Source: Kryptolebias marmoratus
Taxonomy: Eukaryota > Chordata > Actinopteri > Cyprinodontiformes > Rivulidae
Direction of reading: 5' to 3'
Assembly (NCBI RefSeq): GCF_001649575.2
Contig: NC_051443.1
Location: 21,863,853 to 21,927,852, forward strand
Length of the DNA stretch: 64,000 nucleotides
A program made the translations under genes and the position numbers. Under the pieces are notes generated by a model, which searched no databases, was not told where the DNA came from, and saw only the letters and a list, made by a program, of their open reading frames with translations. This document shows positions 34,701-45,004 of this stretch, one piece after another; positions within the stretch are counted from its first letter, which is position 1, and each line of letters opens with the position of its first letter.

Positions 34701-37700
34701 GTGAGAAAACCAGATTTATATAAGAGAACAGTGAGGCCAACATTTGTGTTGTGTTTAATCCTAATGTAGGTTTTGAGTGATGCAATATTTGAAATAGTGT
34801 TTATATTTCCATGTAGAATTCTCCCAGTTAGGAGTTTATCAACTTTATATGCAGTGTGTCAAATCTTCATGTTTAATTTTGACTTCACTTTTAATAATAA
34901 AAGAATGAAATGTGTTTTTGTTTTACTAACCTCTGACCAGACTTTAGAACCGCAAGGCTTGTATCTGATGTGAAAGAGGAGGATGAATGCATTTTCCCGC
35001 TGCCAGGTGGAAGGATACTGCCATGTGACCATTAGTCTCATTGGAAAACCCTCAATCTCCTTCACAAACACAGACTCTGGAGGATCAGGTTTTACTACAA
35101 AGAAAGTACAGGCAGATAAAAGAAAAGTTGATCCACAAGCTTTACCTTTGCATCAAAAACAGAGTTACGCACTATTTTACACACTGGTCTTGCTTGTGTA
35201 AAGAAGACAGCTCACAGCAGCAGACAATAACAATAGCTAAAAAGCAGCTGTTCAGCTGATGAATTAGCAGTTGAATTAATGCCTTTTAAGGTCTAATAAA
35301 TAAACTTAGAGCCAAAGAGTCTTTCCTGTAAGTGACAAGTTAGGAAAATCATTCCTGTGTTAGTTTATTATTATTCAAACTTACATTTATTTATTACCCT
35401 GTGACAAATCATTTTCTGCATGTCAAATCAACTGTTTCCACATTCCACTCTTATGTGATCTTACAAAGCTCATGAAGCTTGACATGGATGCTTGTTGATT
35501 GGGACCCAAGAGCGTTGGTCTCTGTGACGCTGAGCATGTGAATGGTCAGCCAGAAAGCAGGATTGTGTACATCGCAGTGTCTGTTGGTGATGTCCATGAT
35601 GCATGGCCTCCCCTCCTGACCCTTCCCCCTTTAAAGCAAGATGCAAAAGTGTTGGGTTTATTTTCTTGGGGAAAAAAATACAGATGCAAGTGCAAGCTAA
35701 AAACTACAAAACTTATATAACCTTGTTGTTCCTACAAAATGCTAAAGCCAGTGTCATGTAAGGAAAGGAAAAATGAAGAGAGTGCTCAAAATGTTTTTTC
35801 TAAATAAGACTGAACAGATGCAGTCATTTGCTCTTACCTAAAGGTGGCGTTGAACTCAGCTGGCAGGAAGGTCTTTACAGATTCCCTCCAGGAAAAGTGA
35901 ACGTGTGTGTGATTGGGCACTCGACAGGAAATGCTCAGCAGCCCAGGGGGATCTGAGAAACAGGAGTCACAGTTTTATTTTCCAAGACAAAAAAAAAGGA
36001 GTAAGTTTCTTTTTTTATTTTTTGTACAGGACCTATTTTGTGTTGCAATGTTTTCTCAGTACTGTCCTTGAACATAAGACGAACAGTTTCTAACAGTACT
36101 TTTTCCATCGTGAATCAAAATAATCAGGATAGGATGGGCCAATGCAAGTCAAAACTCCCTATTCCTCTGAAGGAACCTCACTTCGGAAGCCCCTTCCTGT
36201 ATAAAACAGTAACAGGAAGCAGAGGGCTTTGTGATGCTTGATATAATCTATTTCCTCTGAAAACTACTAGATCTATTCTGATTATTGTTTTTTTAATAAA
36301 TACTCTTCTTATAAACAAGTGTTAGATAAGAATAAGACAAAATGAAAGTCAATTAAAACATGTTTAACTAATATAAAATGAAAAGTAACAAGATGAATGA
36401 TTGTACACAAAGACATTTTTGAAAGCTACTGTACCACGGCACAGCAGCCTTTTTAAACTGTTCCAAGGCCTAAATAAATTATGTAAACCTAAAGAAGTCA
36501 CAGCAGCACTTACGGCCTAGCCTGAGTCTGACGGAACGGAGGAGCCCACTGTTGTCATAGCAGCTGTAGTTGCCTTGTGCTGATTGGTTGACATGCAGGA
36601 GGACTAGCCGTCCATCTGATGTTACTTTGTGCCACGGCAACACTGAGCTGTGGTTGTGGCGCCACTCCACAGGGATCCTGGTTAGGGACATGTAGAGCTT
36701 CAGTTATTATGTTATTGTACTTTGGAATATAAATCTCCAAATAATTTTCAAATAATGTGTGTCATTTTCACTTAATGTGCAAATGCACATAACTAAGAGT
36801 ATAGTTATTAAAGTTGAAGGCTGATAATGCTTCTAGTTTTGATTTCCTTACCCGATTTCTGACCTCCCGCATTCCAGCGTCACGTTTGACTCCAAACGCC
36901 CGTACTGCACGCCTGACACTGCAAACGCAGACATAACGACAAACATTAAAGCACATTTTATTCTTGATTATAAAATCTGCACAGTGAGCAATCTGTCATA
37001 CAGTGTGTCTGTATTGTCTCTTTTAATGTGATTCAAGCTCTGTCATTTACGGAACAGCCAGCAGTGTTACAATAACATGACCATAGAAGGTTTGGGATCC
37101 TGCAGACAGCAGGATGAGAAGTCTTCAGCAGACATCTTGAAACTGCTGCAATGTGTTTTTCAGTGTTTACTAACTATATTTTTGAACTATTACTTTGTTT
37201 CAAGAAATCTACTCTGTGACAGCTTAAAACACTGAGATCACGACAAAACTGACATATATATTCTTCAACTCCATTAACAATATTAAAATGTCAGTTAAGC
37301 CATTTTAAAGTAGGTTTCTGTGCAAAAGTAATAAATAAATAATATCTTACCACACTTGAAAAAATAAATAAATAAATACGCCCGACAGGACTATTAAGTT
37401 TTGGAGATTAAGGCTGTTTTAAGATAGTGGCAATCCACTTTGCTCATAGCTGCATTCTTACTAACTTTTAGCTCATTGGTCCGGACAGAGTTAAAATCGT
37501 ATTTCTCCAAAGTGAGACTGTTCAAAAAATTATCTACAGCAGGAAAGATTATATTTATTTATTACTTCCCCACAGAATCCCACTTCAAAATGGCTGAACT
37601 ATTCATTTAAAACTGAAAAAAAAAAAATAAGTGAAATATAGAATCATCTTTGTCTTTCAGCGGTTCCATTTTCAGGGGTTGCTGCAGAGAGTCATCCAAT

Positions 37701-40700
37701 CACCACTCTCTCCTCCCTGGGAATACTCTTTATCACTTCACCGAGATCCTTCCAGAATTTCTCTTTCTCTTCTGTATCACATCCAACCCGTGGAGCATAA
37801 CCACTGACAACATTCAGCATCAGACCGTCTACTTCTACCGTCAAACACATCACCCTATCTGATCTTTTCACCTTGACTACATTCATTGCTAACTCCTCCT
37901 TCAGGACCACCCCTACTCTGTTTCTCTTCCTATCCACACCATTGTAAACAGCTTGAACCCTGCCCCAATGCTGCAAGCCTTGCTGCCCTTCCACTTGGTC
38001 TCCTGCACACATAATACGTCTACCTTCCTCCTCTGCATCATGTCCGACAGCTCCCTACCTTTGCCTGTCATTGTCCCTATGTTTAGAGTTGTTACCCTCA
38101 GTCCTACGCTCTTGACTTTCCTCTTCTCCCTCTATCTCCTGGCACATTTCCCTCCTTGTGGTGTTCGACTAACAGTAGCACAATTTCCTCCAACACCCTG
38201 TTCGTCAGTAGTACCGGTGGTGGTCATTGTTAACCTGAGCCCCAACTGATCTGGCATGATGTTGCTTGGATGAACTTGCATGCTAGTTTTAGCAAAAGGG
38301 TTTTATGCAGGATGCCTTTCATGACACAATCCTCACCATTTACCCAGGCTTGAGACCGGCACAAGAGGAGATACACTGGCTTGTGCTCCCAAGTGGCTGG
38401 TTTAAGTAAAATTTATAATAAACACATTAAATAAATTTTTAAACAATTCTACAGCCTGATTTTCTGTGAACAATGTCTTACCATAGAAATACCTGAAATT
38501 AATTTACTAAAGTTTAAAAATGCTTCTCCTATTTTTTTTTTTCTTTTCCCAGCTCTATTAAAAAGAGATATGCCAATTAATTGGTCGACCAATTTTAATC
38601 TGCCAATATTGGCCAGTTTAAAAAAAAAAAATCTGCAAAAACATCTGGATCTGCAATTGGCAAAGCCTGTGCATTCCAATAAATGTATTTATTTAAGTTA
38701 AGCAATTATTGTTATATTTTGTTAAATGAAAAACATATTGGCCAAAAGTAAAAACAAATCAGTGTTGTATATTACTCATTGCTACCCTGATTACTAAAGA
38801 CTGGCATCGGCATCGGCCATAGAAGAACTCATATCAGTCAACCTCTAATAGAATAGTAAGTATTGTAATGTCTCTTGTTGTTTTTGTATCAATCTGTATT
38901 TTTTTATCCTATTGGAGAAACGTAGTTGTTCATCATAATTATAAGACCTAAACTAAAAACCCCATTAACTTGGCAAAGACTATGAAATCAATCAGTCAGT
39001 GGTGAGTATATAATCATGGATCCAGCTGACCATTAAAGTAAATGCTTGCTGTATCTTTCCTGAGAGGAACAACAGCTTGTGTCAATATCTTAGAGAGAAA
39101 TCTGCATCACTGTCTGCCAACACACACAAAATTTGACGATGGTGTTGATTTGAAGAAATACTAGGTGTAGTGTTTAGCTGAGCAAATATTTGTGGTGACT
39201 GTAGTAATTTGCAAAGTTGATATTTTATCTTGTGTATGAGCAAGTATATGAGTGGATGTTTAACTTGGCTTTGATATGTGAAAGCTGGCATTTATGATAG
39301 ATGCAGAGAGAAAAAAAACGCATCAGTTGACTGCCTGTGTGCCACGCAAACAGCTTGATTAAGTCTCAAAGCAACTCTGCAGCGTACACTCCCTGCTGGC
39401 CTCTGCTCCTATAGTAACAAACAACTTACAGCAGGTTTGTGGCTTTTCTGCTTCTGTTTTCCACACACTCAACTTTTCTTTATCTCCTTCAAAAACAGTA
39501 AAAAAAAAAAAAAAGAAAAAGTAGTTCAGTTAACAGTGGTTGTATGCTTATGTAAAATTTATCTCATACTCCGAAAACCTGAAAAAACTGAATTTTACAC
39601 ATACTTAAAATGAAGATTTTACTGGAAACCCTTTGAATACTTGGTTTTTATTGATTTTTTTTTTCCTGGCTGATCTTTCTGCATAAGTTAAAACAGCTGG
39701 AAACAAGCTTCCCAGTGACTTTGTGGTTGAACTGATATATTTGAGGGCAGTGGGGGAATGTGGAAAGAGAGAACAACAAAACCTACTGAGACTTTCTAAA
39801 ATAAAATAAGCAAAATGTGAGCCAGTTAATAATACTCTTGCTTTTGTTGTGAGTTCCCCAAAGAATAAAAAAATATTCTATTTCAGTGAAATGATTTGGC
39901 TGAGACCAAGAAACATGAACTAGATCTGCTTAAAAAAGTGAATGTAATTATTCGTAAAATCGCATTATCACGTGTCCTCTCATTTTGATCTCCTTACTGT
40001 TTCTATTGCACAGGCAGTCTTTTGATTTAGCTTTTTTTTTTTTAAATAACTTTTTCCCCTCTTTTTAACCAGTGAAAATGCACACACTTCATTCTCCCTC
40101 CTTTTCTGTATGTGCGTATGTACCTGAGGCCTTGGTGCACGCAAAGAATTGGCTGCTCTGAATGTGTGCATTCAGGTTTTATTGGCAGTGAAGTACATTA
40201 TTCCCCAAACCCACAGCGTTCCACTCATATCTGATACTGCCTCTGGCAAGACCATGCCGACATGTGCACAAGCGCACACACATACACACACACACACACA
40301 CAAAACCACACGTATTTGCAGACAAACGCACATTGATACATGCATTTGCACGTACACAGACGTACACGCAACAACGTGCACAGAAAGACTGCAGGTTCTT
40401 TTTGACATTAAAATCAGATGGCAAAGCAGACATAAAAATTTGCAAGCTGGATGAAACTCAGTACTTTCCAAACAATAAAACATGGACCTAGGAGCTGCTG
40501 AAGGATAGAGTAAATGAAGGGGGAAAACTCTTGACAGCTCCGTCTGACAGTCTAAGAGCAAAAGGTTCTCTTTGTTCAGTGATTAATTTTGAAGAAAGAA
40601 AGAAAGAAAGAAAAAGTTTAAGTTTAAGGTACAGCCAAATTAAAAAAACAAAGTCCTCCAAATGTATTATAAACTTTAAAATTCAATTTAAACATTTAAA

Positions 40701-41370
40701 CACCAGTTTCAGTAAATTAAGAGACCAAATGCATTTAGGCAATGTTCTGTATTTAGGCAAAAATGTACATGGACAAGTCTATTCTTTTAATGCTATTGTA
40801 TCCTAACTTACTCTAGTGTAAAAACTTTTCATTGCAGTGTAAAAATGACAACAATGCGCTGCAGAAAATTGCAGCAATAAAAATCGCTAAACAGAAGAGC
40901 TACACAGCACTTTTTTACTTAAAAAACAGTGCTGTGCGTCTTTCTGTCTTCTCAAACCTATAATAATAAATCTGTCAGATTACTTTGAACAGCCGACGAG
41001 ATTCTGAACTAGCACACCTCTCGAGTTTGTGCCTGATGGACAAGCTGCAGCTTTATATATCCTAAGTGCCTTAGATCAAGAGCACCCAAAATAGGTTTTT
41101 AAGTTATCCATGTCTGATCCTTAACAGAATGCCTATGTCTGAGTTTGTATGCATGAGTCAGTGCCCTGGCAAAGGACTGGTCACATATTTCCTCATAAAA
41201 ATTTACCTTTAAATGTGTTGCACGAATAAAGAGTATTAGTGTATGTGTGTATGTGTGGGTGTGTGTTTGTTACCTTCATCAGTCCCAATCTGAGCATGAC
41301 TGGGGCACAGTGACCAAGATAAAAACCAGATGACTGTCAGACAAGCAGGACTGGACAAAAGGCTTGGCAT
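31648..41370 (-). CDS. il11ra: Interleukin-11 receptor subunit alpha, complete coding sequence in ten canonical exons
   Basis: IL-11 receptor alpha binds IL-11 at the cell surface and recruits gp130 (IL6ST) to activate JAK/STAT signalling. The exons, in transcript order, are 41370-41274, 36918-36852, 36677-36514, 35952-35838, 35628-35465, 35094-34931, 34593-34449, 33416-33318, 31934-31832 and 31726-31648. All have GT/AG ends and agreeing phases and sum to 1197 bp (398 residues; the human protein is 422 as recalled). Order of parts: signal peptide (1 to about 26), Ig-like D1 (about 33-110, LECG to YSCYD), fibronectin D2 (about 110-203), D3 with SQWSEWT (about 204-305), an acidic stalk (DYDDD), a transmembrane helix (about 347-370) and a 25-residue cytoplasmic tail ending KMKSIPI. 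The identity over the IL-6 receptor rests on domain order, the short tail and linkage to cntfr. A second D3 exon pair is inserted after exon 7 and is described separately. Confidence 0.92.
31832..31934 (-). CDS. il11ra: il11ra exon 9: transmembrane helix
   Basis: A 103-bp exon encoding NTVPGDEGN, then LGLVILLVLFSVFILTTVL and SLIFIVW. A single hydrophobic helix is bounded by an acidic outer side and a basic inner side (RQRRH on the next exon). Confidence 0.9.
31935..33317 (-). other. il11ra: il11ra intron 8
   Basis: About 1.4 kb of AT-rich intron with no recognised repeat or exon. Confidence 0.8.
33318..33416 (-). CDS. il11ra: il11ra exon 8: acidic membrane-proximal stalk
   Basis: A 99-bp exon encoding AHTNPDTPEDTEPLDYDDDL, then FITEPKTSTMKTP. 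It is Pro/Asp/Glu-rich, as expected for a juxtamembrane stalk, and may be a site of shedding by family analogy. Confidence 0.85.
33720..33864 (-). CDS. il11ra: il11ra exon 7', copy 2 of the WSXWS half of D3
   Basis: This is homologous to exon 7, of the same length and phase, with a normal acceptor (tgtttaacag) and donor (gtgggag). It encodes IFTEEDEVVISDALADHLHQ, then VQVRARDNMNSESQWSEWT and RPWT. Phase allows splicing from exon 6 or from exon 6' on one side and to exon 8 on the other, so it could act as a mutually exclusive partner of exon 7. Whether it is used cannot be told from the sequence. Confidence 0.7.
34088..34251 (-). pseudogene. il11ra: il11ra exon 6', copy 2 of the D3 first half, acceptor lost
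   Basis: This is homologous to exon 6, with an intact 164-bp frame (KPGPPESVSVKEMEGFP, VTWHYPPACQQENAS, FHIRYKPFGSKVWSE) and an intact donor 'gttagt'. The acceptor that reads TTCTTTGTAG in copy 1 is TTCTTTGTTG here, so AG has become TG. An alternative AG at 34234-34235 (GGTCCTCCAG) would shorten the exon by 18 nt, six codons, and keep the phase. It could therefore be a dead exon or a shortened live one. Confidence 0.7.
34449..34593 (-). CDS. il11ra: il11ra exon 7, copy 1: WSXWS half of D3
   Basis: A 145-bp exon, phase 0 in and phase 1 out. It encodes IFTEEDEVLLSDVLVGHFHQ, then VQVRARDEVNSESQWSEWT and GPWK. The WSXWS box appears as WSEWT. Confidence 0.9.
34931..35094 (-). CDS. il11ra: il11ra exon 6, copy 1: first half of D3
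   Basis: A 164-bp exon, phase 1 in and phase 0 out, acceptor 'ttctttgtag' and donor 'gttagt'. It encodes KPDPPESVFVKEIEGFP, then VTWQYPSTWQRENAF and FHIRYKP. The second Trp of TWQYPSTW, which CNTFR also has, is kept here but not in copy 2, so this copy looks closer to the ancestral sequence. Confidence 0.9.
35095..35464 (-). other. il11ra: il11ra intron 5
   Basis: A 370-bp intron between the D2 and D3 exons. Its end nearest exon 6 (to about 35140) belongs to the duplicated segment. Confidence 0.85.
35465..35628 (-). CDS. il11ra: il11ra exon 5: second half of D2
   Basis: A 164-bp exon in phase 2 in, phase 1 out. It encodes GKGQEGRPCIMDITNRHCDV with the second D2 cysteine pair, then NPAFWLTIHMLSVTETNALG, matching the family's FW...V..TN.LG pattern. 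The acceptor 'ctttaaag' is weak in pyrimidines, but both frames fit exactly. Confidence 0.85.
35838..35952 (-). CDS. il11ra: il11ra exon 4: first half of D2
   Basis: A 115-bp exon encoding HPPGLLSISCRVPNHTHVHF then SWRES, ending FNATF. It aligns with the opening of D2 in mammalian receptors, but only one of the usual two cysteines of the first D2 disulfide is present. Confidence 0.87.
36514..36677 (-). CDS. il11ra: il11ra exon 3: rest of Ig domain
   Basis: A 164-bp exon. It encodes IPVEWRHNHSSVLPWHKV, then GNYSCYDNSG with the second Ig cysteine, ending in RLRLG. The acceptor is 'taaccag' and the donor 'gtaagt'. Confidence 0.88.
36852..36918 (-). CDS. il11ra: il11ra exon 2: start of Ig domain
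   Basis: A 67-bp exon in phase 1/0, acceptor 'gcag' and donor 'gtaagg'. It encodes VSGVQYGRLESNVTLECG, with the first Ig cysteine and an NVT glycosylation sequon. Confidence 0.88.
37652..38404 (-). mobile_element. Internally deleted RTE-type non-LTR retrotransposon (5' region, partial endonuclease, 3' tail)
   Basis: On the - strand, a 5' region (38404 to about 38100, with 'aacaatgaccaccaccggta') leads into TLNIGTMTGKGRELSDMM, then RKVDVLCVQETKWKGSKA, the N-terminus of an APE-type endonuclease with its QET motif. After a frameshift come NRVGVVLKEEL and LNVVSGYAPRVG, ending SIPREERVVIG just before the expected catalytic GDFN. The endonuclease remainder and the whole reverse transcriptase are missing, yet a 3' tail (GCAACCCCTGAAAATGGA) follows at 37652-37680. 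The element is non-coding and inactive. Confidence 0.8.
38556..38852. repeat. Degenerate dispersed repeat with a TAGAGGTTGACTGATAT-type end
   Basis: The right end reads on the - strand TAGAGGTTGACTGATATGAG, then GGCCGATGCCGATGCC. The left part contains 'gccaatattggcc' and GGTCGACCAATTA. These are marks of a common fish repeat, probably a non-autonomous DNA element. The left terminus is not defined. Confidence 0.5.
40284..40302. repeat. (CA)n microsatellite
   Basis: A run of about 9 CA units within a longer CA-rich stretch (40262-40380). Confidence 0.85.
41274..41370 (-). CDS. il11ra: il11ra exon 1: signal peptide
   Basis: The ATG directly follows 'tctctctag', so this exon is itself preceded by an intron and a 5' UTR exon must lie further right. 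It encodes MPSLLSSPACLTVIWFLS and then ends SHAQIGTDEG, leaving phase 1 at the donor 'gtaaca'. Cleavage is expected near SHA-Q. Confidence 0.88.
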
Positions 41371-43795
41371 CTAGAGAGACAGAGACACACGGTGGTTAAA
41401 GAGGTGTTATGATGAATACAAGTTGTTTAAAATGAATTCTAAACTCTAAATAATAAGTCCGTATGCATGAATATTTGCAACAGAAACTTTACAAGAGGTA
41501 TTTAATGGAAAGTGTTTTTTGTCAAAAAACTACATTTTGTCGTGTTGAAATATTTAAATTGAAAAGCAGCAGATTTACAGTAATTATGGAGCTTTTTAAA
41601 CTGAACTTTGAATAAATTGTACATAGAAATTATTAAACATTTGTTTTTTTTTTAATTGAAATTGTTCAATGCCATGTTTTTTTACAGAAAGCACATTAGA
41701 TATCCTCTGTGGGCAGACTAACAACACAAAGTAAGGGCCCACTCATGTCATCTGAACAGAAGCTGGATTTTTTTCAATGTCAACCATAGTTGTCTTTTAC
41801 AAAGAGCTATATGGGGGATGAGTGATGAGTTCCCAGGACAGAATATACAAACACAGACATTCAGCTTAGATAACATAAACTTTACATTTTCAGTGATTAT
41901 AGATTGAAAACCTATTAATGTAGCATAAGGAAGATAAAAAAAGAAACTACATTGAATTACTTCGTCACCACCTCCAACTGCAGAAGATTTTTCTTACACT
42001 GCATCAAACTAGACTTGTATGAAAAGGGCAGACTTCATGGCATCAAGCGCTGCTGCTTGCAGTTGTATCAATAAATTTCACTGCATTGTCGTAGGTCCAA
42101 AATTTAAATTCTAAACAATTACATTACCCTAACAACAACTTTAAATAACATTATTTCCAAATATAATTTGAATTTAAGAGGTTTGTCTACAGACACTTCA
42201 AATAATCCATTGTAATTTAGCAACAATAAAGCTGTAACATCTGGTTTAGTGCATCTCTGCCAAACAGACCCTCTGTTTGTTTAAACTTTAAAGTAAATAT
42301 GAGCAACTCTTTACCAACAAAACAAAGTGTTACATTTGGTTTATTCATTTTATTTGGGCCGGTTTATTCAACTTCAGCTAATTAACAAAACAAAAGAGAC
42401 TATGAGTAATTGTTTTCACCACACTAGTAGAATCATGACACAACACTGTCCAATTCAATTAGTTTCATCTAGAATCAATTCCCAACAAAAGTCACCTGAA
42501 TACTGTACACATAAAATAAGCTAATTTCATCCAAATCAGTCTAATTACTCAACAACAACTGTTCACATAAAATGTCTAAAAGAACACTGGCACAGCTGGG
42601 CCCGATACAATGTCAACTTATTTGTTTATGCCTTAACTGTGATGTGTCACAACCGAATGATCTTTGTAATCATAAAGTATGAGATGAAACCTCCTCTGAT
42701 TTGATAAAATTGGAAAGCAATTTGGAAAGTAGTCAGGCTAAAAACAAAAACAAGTGTAGGAGATGAATGCTATTTAGTGAATCCTGTCTTCTCAAACAGG
42801 TAACCTAAACTGACTGTACATGACAGGAAAAACAAAAACAAAATTAACAGTTTGCATAGTCTCACAAGAATAAAAAAGAACTGGATGGATTTTGATTTTT
42901 TCTGTCCATGTTCTACCATTATTTGTTTAGCCATGTTTGCCAACTCACACTAAGTCCACTAAAAAAAAGCATACAACAGTTGTTACATAATTGTTACGTA
43001 AATCTTATGGCTCATTTACTGTGTCATCATAAGTCACACAAAACTTCCTTAGCCAGATTGTCAAAGCATGCTTTTGCAATCAAGTATCAAAATACAACCA
43101 CATCACATTGAACTGTAAATAGTATATTTTCTCACCTCTTTCCAAATAATACTTGTGTATCAGCCAAAAACAAGAAAAAAAAAAAACAAAAAAACATACA
43201 GTTTAGACAAAGGTATTTAGGTGCCTCACAATAACAAAAAATGTTCTTGAAGTCTTTGTTGGGAACCAGAGACGAGCACTATTTCTACTGGTGTCTTACT
43301 GATGTAGCACATCAGTGTTGTATTTACCACTCTAACTTCACACAGCATACTCAGCAAATTTAAATCTCACTGCCATCTCCCTCACTTGCATTCCCCCTCC
43401 TTCATAAATCCTCCTTTTCATTTTTTTTTTTTCAGCCTCTTTGAGTACATTCCTCGACTGCAACTCAAGGGGAAAACTTCTGAACTCTGCTGTTTACATC
43501 CTCAGGTGCATACCGGTGCATACATGTTACACCTGCACATTCAGCTCTACATACATAACACAGCTCACAATTTGTGTTGGTTTTTGTGCTTTAGCTACAA
43601 TGAGAACTTTACATTACATTTTAAAATAAAACTTGAATCTGCTCATCAAATGCATAGTCTAGGTCATTGCTTCCAAAGGCCCATACTTGCAATTTTTAAA
43701 GTGGCCTAGGGGGAGATTTCTTCAGGTTTTCTAAAGATCCTTCAAAGTTTGTCCATTGGTAGCTTTTTCACTCATTGTTTGTTGAGTTAGTTTCA

Positions 43796-44125
43796 GTTTA
43801 GTAAATTGTACTTATATAGTGCCTTTCTAGCTAACCAGGCTACTCAAAGCACTTTACAAAACAATATGTCCTCATTTACCGATCCCCACACACACAATCA
43901 CACAGCACACTGTTACATCTCTACAAAGCTAATCTGAATTCATCATTCTACAGAGTCTAAACAGTGCTTTAAACTCCATGCATACACAGATGTGGCACAC
44001 AGCAGAGGCAATGAGGGGTTCAGTGTCTTGCCTAGGGACATTTCAACATGTGACAGCTGCCAGGAATCGAACCTCCAACTATCTCATTGAAGGACGACTG
44101 CTCTAACCACTTTTCCACAGCCACT
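43796..44125 (+). repeat. Dispersed fish repeat ('tatatagtgcctttctag' family)
   Basis: It starts 'aaattgtacttatatagtgc', includes 'caaagcactttacaaaaca', then 'gttcagtgtcttgcctaggg' and 'ccaggaatcgaacctccaac'. It is related to the copy at 26616-26780 but retains the 3' half. The tRNA-like 'ggaatcgaacc' string is part of the repeat and not a tRNA gene. Confidence 0.65.
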
Positions 44126-45004
44126 CAAAATGGCCATTTTCAGAGAAAAATTGTTTTATTTGTTGCCTGGAGAACAACTTCAAAAACATTTTAATAGATT
44201 ACAAGAAAGCCTGAATTCTTGGAAGCAAAGTGTAAAGAAATTAGGGGTAGTTTAAATGGTCTGCACAGCACTGTTGTTTAAAAAATCTAGTTTCTAAATA
44301 TGGATGCAAAATCCAGCTTAATGGTCACAGTCTGGAACCTTGACTGAAGATTAGAACAATAAAAACAATCCCAAGGTAGTTTCATGTCGTTATAACCAAC
44401 TGGCCCAGTGTTGTGAACTGTTCATACATTCAGCCACAAGAGTGAAACAAGCTGTGTCCCTAACTGTGTGCAGAGGTGCTGAGTGAAGTAACTGCAGAAG
44501 ATACTAGACAGGGATGTTATCAACAGTTTGAAAAGTGTGTCTGATTAGAAACAAAATTTTAGGACTAAATGATATCTTAATATCTTCAGCTAATAGCCAT
44601 TGTTAGCTAAAGTTCCCTAGAGTGTCTGCATCATTTCTTTCACTTTACAAACTAATGCCATTTAATACTCAGTGCAAAATGACCACCATGTTATGCCTTA
44701 TAGGTAGAAACTGTAGACCACAGTGAGATTCTCTGATGTCAGGATGCTTTTTTCAAGGTTTTGTGTGTATATGTGTGTGCGTGTGTAATCACAAGCCTGT
44801 TTTCTGAGTCACACCTTCGACTCAACATTCTATTGTTACACTCCAAGCAAGTCCCAGTAAAGACAGGGGAATGTAGCCGTGGATACTGTCACCGGGATAC
44901 ATACGTAAAGTAATATTCCCCATATCTTAAAGACACAAAACAAGAAAAGACCAAAATCCACTAACACCTAACACAATTTTCACATGAGAACAAAGGTGCT
45001 CTTA

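Larger units (their letters stand above)
33700..35140 (-). repeat. il11ra: Tandem segmental duplication of the il11ra D3 exon pair
   Basis: The unit at about 34430-35140 and the unit at about 33700-34300 align through exon, intron and flanking intron sequence, for example 'catgaagatttgacacactg' and 'cttatatacagattttc' in both. The exons are equal in length (164 and 145 bp). Copy 1 carries about 105 bp of extra intron sequence (about 34739-34844) that copy 2 lacks. A spacer of roughly 130-150 bp separates the units. The substitution level (14 of 54 and 10 of 48 residues differ) indicates that the duplication is not very recent. Confidence 0.92.
36919..41273 (-). other. il11ra: il11ra intron 1 (after the signal-peptide exon), about 4.4 kb
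   Basis: It contains the RTE LINE fragment (37652-38404), a second dispersed repeat (38556-38852) and a CA microsatellite (40284-40302). No additional exon was recognised. Confidence 0.8.

Noticed and set aside
37953..38249. 98-codon + strand frame
   Set aside because: It is the antisense of the RTE LINE fragment.
44066..44090. tRNA B-box-like string on the - strand
   Set aside because: It is part of a common dispersed repeat, and no cloverleaf can be formed.
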